Shown piece by piece: positions 58,904-64,000 of a stretch of DNA of 64,000 nt; the first letter of the stretch is position 1, and each line of letters starts with the position of its first letter. Location of the stretch: the NCBI GenBank assembly GCA_036898135.1, contig CM072523.1, forward strand, positions 28,194,149 through 28,258,148, read 5' to 3'. The stretch is from Oncomelania hupensis (taxonomy: Eukaryota; Mollusca; Gastropoda; Littorinimorpha; Pomatiopsidae). Under the pieces are notes generated by a model, which was not told the DNA's origin, did no database searches, and was given only the letters and a program-made list of their open reading frames with translations. Made by a program: the position numbers and the translations under genes.

Positions 58904-61771
58904 TTGATCTGTCAGTTGAGAATGGCTGCTGCGCATTTGAGAATGGCTGCTATGCAGCATACAGAAGACCTCCACATACAAAGACTGCACTCCCTTTGTA
59001 GAATTTGTGGCAGAAGATCAAAGCCAGTTAAGGGCAAGCATGCTCCTATTAAGCTTTGCCAAAATTATGCTTCCTACCTGTACAGGTTTCATGGCATTCA
59101 AGTGTCTGAAGAAGCAAATGGCACTACATACTCCAAAACATTATGTTTATCATGCTGTATTCGCTTGGTGAAACTGAATAGAAACCAAAAGGAGGACATT
59201 CCATCTCAGGGTCTCTTAAAAGCAGCATGTGATGACATTGATAGCACAAAAGTTTTGTGGGCAGAGTACAACTCTAAAATTGATGGATCTGACTGCAGTG
59301 TGTGTCAGTGGTTTTCTGAGCAAAGTGTAGGTAGTACTGGTACACGAATCAAGGCAAGTAGAAAGACTGCCAATCTCAAAAATAAAAAGGAAAGCATCAG
59401 GGTTGACAATAGTGTGGTTTGTGACAGTATAAATGCTAGTGTTGAAAGCATCATTGTTGACAGTAGTGTGGTTTGTGACAGTATAAATGCTAGTGTTGAA
59501 AGCATCAGTGTTAACAGTAGTGTGGTTTGTGACAGTATAAATGCTAGTGTTAAAAACTTCCAGCCACAGAGCTCTTCAACACCTCAAACTGAAAGAAGTG
59601 CCGTCAGAAAACGTCTTTTTGATCTGGTATCATCTCGATTAGCTTCAAGAGAGAGTGACACAAGTTCTCACAATGTTACATCTGTGTCAGCTGCCTCAGC
59701 ATCATCAGAGATGCAAGCACAAGCGGAATTAGGCATGAATACACAAAATCAACTTCGTCCAATAGACCAGTTGCAAGCACCGTTGACAAAAGCAGAGGAA
59801 AAATACCTAACATGTTTAGTTAGAATAAAACTAGCGCAGTCACATGACAAAAAAACTTTGGAATGCAAGACTAAAGCACAGCAATTGGTTCTGAAGAAGA
59901 TAGTGAGAGCTAAAAAGTCATCAGCTCTAGTTTCTACCCCAATGAGAAAGAAAAGAGCGAAAGAAATTGCCAATATACGGAAAGAAATTTCAGGTCCCAC
60001 AGAAGCAGATTTAATTAAACAACAAAGCACTGAGCTTAAACATACAACACAGCGGAAAAGGAACGAGATTCTAAAAACAGCTGGGTTGGGACAGTCACAC
60101 ATCTCCTCAAAATCAGCGGCACAAATTAGAGCCAAACTATCACTTAGCTGGGCTAAACAAAGGCATTTAAGAAAATTAAGCAAGGCAGTAGGTATCAAAA
60201 TGGTCTGTGAAAAAAAGGAGAGGGAATACCAAGAGAGTTTGTTGAGTGGAAAAATAGAAGTAAACATACAGGCTCTCAAATGCATTAACAAAGTTACTAA
60301 AAAGGAGGTAGAGAAGGGCATGTACGTGGTTGCAATTGACAATTGGCCGAGGTTTGTTTCCGATCTGTTGGACAAGTATGAGAGAATGCAGACGCTCACG
60401 TGGCATAGCATCATCCCAAAAAATGAAATTTGGGTTAAAATTGGGGGTGACCATGGAGGAGGTACTTTTAAAGTTGTCCTAGAAATAGCTAATCTCCACA
60501 ATCCAAATTCTAAGGAAAACTCCCAGCTTGTTGTGCTTACTGAAGCCAAAGATTCTGCTCAAAACCTTAAGACTATTTTAGGCTATAAGATTAAAAATGG
60601 AATCAATGCCCTGCGCGAGATGTCTTGGAAAGGGAAAAAAATGCGAGTGTTTATGTTCGGGGATTACGATTTCCTGATGAAAATGTATGGACTATCAGGA
60701 CCCCAGAGTAATCATCCATGCCTTTGGTGTCAGATTTCAAAAACGCAGATGCAATTGAGTCCTGCAGAGCAAGAAGCAGTCCCTAAAAGAACGTTAAGCA
60801 ACATCAGTGAAGACCTGAAGGAATTCCAGGAATCTGGCAGTAATAAAACGCATGCCAAGGAGTTCAACAATGTCGTTCGAGGACCAGTATGGGACATCAA
60901 ACTGTCTCATGTAGCACCACCTTACCTTCATCTGCTTCTAGGGATTGTAAACAGACACCATGAGTGCCTTGTAAATGACTGTCACAATCTTGACAAGCAA
61001 ATTGCAGTGGCACTGTCCAAAGAAAAAAAGCCAGACCTCAAAAACACTACACCAGCATTCATAACCTACGTTGATACCCTTCATCGCATTCGTCAAACAA
61101 ATCGCGAAGTGCGTTTGAACGACATAGCAGTCTTTGACAAAAATGAGGGGCCAATTGTAGCTGAGATTAATAAGATTTTGAAGAAGTATCACATAACACC
61201 ACAGGCCTACTTTGCAGGTACCTTCATTGGGAATCACTGCAACAAGTACCTGAAAGATGAAACGATTCGTGAAATAACTGACAGTGTAGATAGGGCAGAT
61301 ACATTGACAGATGACCTTGGTGTTGTCACTGCGGCATGCGATATCAGAAAGAAATACTTTAAACTGAACACGCTTTATGCTAGAGTACACAGGCTTCTCT
61401 CTCACAAAAAACCAGTTAGTCACAATGACCTCAAGAACTCTGAGGAAGCTATTTCCAAATACATGGAGTTTTACAGGGCTCGTTTCTGTCCAGAAAAAAA
61501 TGTCACCCCAAAGCAGCATATTCTTGAAACACACTGTGTAGATTGGATGCGTAGGTGGGGATTTGGGCTGGGTTTACATGGAGAGCAGGGAGGTGAAGGA
61601 ATGCACGCTGAAGTCAACTCCCTGAAAAGGAGAGCATGGGGCTTGAGAAACAAGGCAAAACAACTTCACTTGTTAATGAAAGAGCAACAGATTAAAACTT
61701 CACCCCTGCTGCTGGCCACCCCCCCAAAAAAAATTAAAAGGATGGAAATACAGGTTACACCCTCCCCTTAA
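58904..61771 (+). CDS. RAG1-N-terminal-like / DDE transposase-like protein, 955 aa
   Basis: One intact frame, no introns. Residues 32-134 carry three CxxC pairs: LCRICG (C32/C35), LCLSCC (C81/C84), CSVC (C131/C134). This matches the spacing pattern of the RAG1 N-terminal zinc-binding region (CRIC, CHNC, CDIC). Residues about 163-222 are a three-fold near-identical repeat (VVCDSINASVES). About 300-460 is Lys-rich and helical. The C-terminal half looks like an RNase H-fold DDE core: IGGDHGGGTFK (D516), FGDYDFLMKMYG (D587/D589) followed by a zinc pair CLWC (C606/C609), PPYLHLLLGIVNRHH, and GEQGGEGMHAEVN (E894/E898). I infer a transposase of the RAG1/Transib/Chapaev-related group, like the molluscan N-RAG-TP protein. 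The alternative start Met7 is equally possible. The frame is undamaged, so it is either a young transposon or a domesticated gene. Confidence 0.72.
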   Translation: MICQLRMAAAHLRMAAMQHTEDLHIQRLHSLCRICGRRSKPVKGKHAPIKLCQNYASYLYRFHGIQVSEEANGTTYSKTLCLSCCIRLVKLNRNQKEDIPSQGLLKAACDDIDSTKVLWAEYNSKIDGSDCSVCQWFSEQSVGSTGTRIKASRKTANLKNKKESIRVDNSVVCDSINASVESIIVDSSVVCDSINASVESISVNSSVVCDSINASVKNFQPQSSSTPQTERSAVRKRLFDLVSSRLASRESDTSSHNVTSVSAASASSEMQAQAELGMNTQNQLRPIDQLQAPLTKAEEKYLTCLVRIKLAQSHDKKTLECKTKAQQLVLKKIVRAKKSSALVSTPMRKKRAKEIANIRKEISGPTEADLIKQQSTELKHTTQRKRNEILKTAGLGQSHISSKSAAQIRAKLSLSWAKQRHLRKLSKAVGIKMVCEKKEREYQESLLSGKIEVNIQALKCINKVTKKEVEKGMYVVAIDNWPRFVSDLLDKYERMQTLTWHSIIPKNEIWVKIGGDHGGGTFKVVLEIANLHNPNSKENSQLVVLTEAKDSAQNLKTILGYKIKNGINALREMSWKGKKMRVFMFGDYDFLMKMYGLSGPQSNHPCLWCQISKTQMQLSPAEQEAVPKRTLSNISEDLKEFQESGSNKTHAKEFNNVVRGPVWDIKLSHVAPPYLHLLLGIVNRHHECLVNDCHNLDKQIAVALSKEKKPDLKNTTPAFITYVDTLHRIRQTNREVRLNDIAVFDKNEGPIVAEINKILKKYHITPQAYFAGTFIGNHCNKYLKDETIREITDSVDRADTLTDDLGVVTAACDIRKKYFKLNTLYARVHRLLSHKKPVSHNDLKNSEEAISKYMEFYRARFCPEKNVTPKQHILETHCVDWMRRWGFGLGLHGEQGGEGMHAEVNSLKRRAWGLRNKAKQLHLLMKEQQIKTSPLLLATPPKKIKRMEIQVTPSP
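59393..59572 (+). repeat. three 60-bp tandem repeats inside the RAG-like ORF
   Basis: Three in-frame 60-base copies (GTGTGGTTTGTGACAGTATA cores at about 59,412, 59,472 and 59,520-59,540) encode SVVCDSINASVES. Very low divergence suggests recent expansion in a linker between the zinc region and the core. Confidence 0.85.
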
Positions 61772-61913
61772 TTGTTTCCCCCTTTTTTAGACAGAGAAAG
61801 ACAATACATACACTACCGTGAGAATAAGGAGAATAGTTTATAAGGTTTGCTATTTTATATGGAAGTAGAACTTTTATAAAACTATAATTTGCATACATCT
61901 TTGTGGCGTTTTC

Positions 61914-62240
61914 TTGGGGAGGCATTTGTTAATTGTCTTTGTTCAGTCTACCCGGCCGTGTACCTACCACTACCAGTACAGCAGTGAAGCTTGGTCAGTG
62001 TGCCCCTTTTGTGAAAGTGACATTTATGATGATCGTTGTTCATCGTACTGTACCTGCATAACTGAATCGCTTGGCCGGTGGGCCATGTTGAGTGACAGTG
62101 AACTCTTCATGACTCAATCGCTTGAACAGTGTGCCGTGTTGTGTGACAATGACAGGTATAGTGGTGATTTATTAAGGATATATCCCCATCAGCAAGATGG
62201 AAGAGGAATCATGGAAGCGAGGGTGAGTACAATAAATTTT
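61914..62240 (+). other. coding-like repeat region downstream of the RAG-like ORF
   Basis: Frame 61,914-62,267 contains similar units VCPFCESDIYDD, AMLSDSELFMT and AVLCDNDRYSG, matching an imperfect DNA duplication ('aatcgcttg..gtgacagtga'). It ends near ATGGAAGCGAGGGTGAGTA, which resembles a donor site. It may be a first exon or an element end; function unknown. Confidence 0.25.
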
Positions 62241-62345
62241 TTATGTGATGTTTCCTACACGCACTAGGTTATATAATCGAAAAACACTCAACCATTGTAA
62301 ATTCACTGCATAGGCATGCCTAAGATATGTTATTAAATGTTGCAT

Positions 62346-62348
<3 letters not shown>

Positions 62349-62425
<77 letters not shown>
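62349..62425. repeat. (CT)n microsatellite in unit 1
   Basis: About 75 bases of nearly pure CT. Equivalent tracts lie at about 62,936-63,000 and 63,418-63,494. Responsible for the Glu/Arg minus-strand frames, which are not genes. Confidence 0.92.
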
Positions 62426-62429
<4 letters not shown>

Positions 62430-62579
62430 TCTCCATATTAGTGAATGAATGTCTCCATTGAAAAAAGAACACAGGTCTGTTTTTGTGTGCATGTGTTTAC
62501 GTTTGTGTGTTGTGTTGTTTTCTTCTGTTTTGTAAATTATTGTAAGGGAAAGTCGGGTAATATGGAAACGGGATATATA

Positions 62580-62650
62580 TATATGTGTGGGTGTGTTTGT
62601 GTGTGTGTGTGTGTGGGTGTGGGTGTGTGTGTGTGTGTGTGTGTGTGTGA
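62580..62650. repeat. (GT)n microsatellite in unit 1
   Basis: TG-rich tract between the two arms of the unit-1 inverted repeat; absent from units 2 and 3, where the loop is short (ATATATAC). Confidence 0.88.
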
Positions 62651-62945
62651 AATAAGGTTTCCCTGGAAGGTCTCGATCGTTTCCTAATACACTCCATTTA
62701 ATATTACCCGACTTTTCCATACATGCATACTCTAGCTATGCGATGTTTCTCATTTGTGTTTTTTCATTGTAAATTGCTGTATTTTGGTGAGTAACATTAA
62801 TTGTTTTTGCATGGTGTTAAGTTCCATTTGTGAATTTTAATCACACGCACTAGATTATCGCAAAACACAATACACATTCTACATGCACTGTATTTGGATA
62901 TGATGACTGATATGTTGTTAAATGTTTAATCTCTCTCGTTCTCTC

Positions 62946-63004
<59 letters not shown>

Positions 63005-63426
63005 AAAGTGAATGAATTAATGTCTCCATTGAAAAAAGAACACAGGTCTTTTGTGTGTGCTTGTGTTTGTGTGCTGTTTTGTAAATTAATGTAAGGGAAA
63101 GTCGGGTAATATGAAACGAAGTGTAATAATATATATACGAAATAAGACTTCCCTGGAAGGTCTCGTTTCCTAATACACTCCATTTAATATTACCCGACTT
63201 TTCCATACATGCATACTCTAGCTATGCGATGTTTCTCATTTGTGTTTTTTTCATTGTAAATTGCTGTATTTTGGTGAGTAACATTAATTGTTTTTGCATG
63301 GTGTTAAGTTCCATTTGTGACTTTTATTCACACGCACTAGATTATCGCAAAACACAATACACATTCTACATGCACTGTATTTGGATATGATGACTGATAT
63401 GTTGTTAAATGTTTAATCTCTCTCGT

Positions 63427-63498
<72 letters not shown>

Positions 63499-63582
63499 AA
63501 GTGAATGAATTAATGTCTCCATTGAAAAAAGAACACAGGTCTTTTGTGTGTGCTTGTGTTTGTGTGCTGTTTTGTAAATTAA

Positions 63583-63704
63583 TGTAGGGGAAAGTCGGGT
63601 AATATGAAACGAAGTGTAATAATATATATATACGAAATAAGACTTCCCTGGAAGGTCTCGTTTCCTAATACACTCCATTTAATATTACCCGACTTTTCCC
63701 TACA
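63583..63704. repeat. snap-back MITE-like inverted repeat in the array unit
   Basis: Arms GTAGGGGAAAGTCGGGTAAT and (right end, reverse complement) GTAGGGAAAAGTCGGGTAAT, continuing inward through ATGAAACGA / TCGTTTCC, with a loop of about 60 bases. Homologous hairpins lie at about 62,541-62,720 and 63,090-63,206. The symmetrical ends look like a small DNA-transposon derivative amplified together with its flanks. Confidence 0.75.
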
Positions 63705-64000
63705 TGCATATTCTAGCTATGCGATGCTTTCTTATTTGTGTTTTTTCACTGTAATATGCAGTATTTTGGTGAGTAACATTAATTTTATTTGCATGGTGTT
63801 AAGTTCCATTGCTCATTAATTGTCTGTATTGACTTCCTGTGACTTTTATTTACACGCACTAGATTATCGCAAAACACATTACACAGTCATTCTACATGCG
63901 CTGTATATGGATGACTGATATGTTATTGCTAGTGCAGCTTGCATGAGCTATACCTTTGGGTAAAGTAATTATAAGCTTCCAGAAAACTGCTAGGCGTGTG

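Larger units (their letters stand above)
62258..64000. repeat. tandem array of 0.49-0.59-kb units, runs off the window
   Basis: The landmark CACGCACTAG recurs at 62,258, 62,844, 63,331 and 63,853. Each full unit has, in order, a ttgttaaatgt segment, a long (CT)n tract, 'tgtctccattgaaaaaagaa', a snap-back inverted repeat, and 'ggtgagtaacattaattg'. Units 2 and 3 are nearly identical; unit 1 differs by a (GT)n expansion. Confidence 0.88.

Noticed and set aside
59749..60549. 266-aa minus-strand ORF
   Set aside because: Lies wholly opposite the RAG-like ORF, whose motifs are clear; its own translation is hydrophobic and unstructured.
62241..63678. Glu/Arg and His/Thr repeat ORFs
   Set aside because: Produced by (CT)n and (GT)n microsatellites.

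Overview
The window is animal nuclear DNA. It shows split genes with GT-AG (and two GC-AG) introns, a metazoan-specific chromatin gene, and a dense, nested load of DNA transposons, LINEs, a Penelope-like element and an LTR retrotransposon. Repeat types and gene content suggest a lophotrochozoan, most likely a mollusc (inference; no species marker is visible).

The backbone is one plus-strand gene running from before base 1 to 45,259. I can join 24 coding exons in a continuous frame (4,573 coding bases, about 1,523 residues, 5' end outside the window). It is the orthologue of EMSY, the BRCA2-interacting chromatin repressor. The first exon holds the end of the ENT domain. The middle is the usual low-complexity Ser/Thr/Pro/Val-rich body with short EMSY-specific conserved blocks. 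The last five exons encode a complete bromodomain, which human EMSY does not have. Two introns use GC-AG splice sites.

Most of the remaining sequence is transposons sitting in EMSY introns and downstream: a non-LTR RNase H remnant (1.4-1.9 kb); TTAA-flanked piggyBac derivatives (0.24-1.07, 12.45, 20.86-29.07 and 41.7-42.4 kb); a Harbinger remnant (5.6-6.4 kb); a 26-bp minisatellite (13.0 kb); hAT elements with 6-bp duplications (14.0, 17.6 and 31.3 kb); and a young LTR retrotransposon (21,041-28,779) with equal-length, apparently identical 1,716-bp LTRs, a 5-bp target duplication, a tRNA-Leu primer site and an unusual domain order (integrase zinc finger before reverse transcriptase, integrase core missing). 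A 3.0-kb TIR element at 32.5-35.6 kb carries a small spliced reading frame and scattered copies of one short motif. At 36.1-42.5 kb one AGGTCA-rich repeat has been invaded by a SINE, a LINE with an inverted 5' end, a hAT inside the LINE, a second hAT inside the first, and a piggyBac derivative. A Penelope-like element with a GIY-YIG endonuclease lies at 46.5-48.5 kb.

After EMSY there is a long region without recognised genes, then the last exon of an unidentified minus-strand gene (57,104-57,292). A large intronless plus-strand ORF follows (58,904-61,771, 955 aa). Its N-terminus has the three CxxC pairs of the RAG1 N-terminal region and its C-terminal half has a candidate DDE transposase core. 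It resembles the RAG-related molluscan transposon proteins (N-RAG-TP type) and is the most interesting item here. The window ends in a tandem array of 0.49-0.59-kb units, each carrying a snap-back inverted repeat and a long CT tract.
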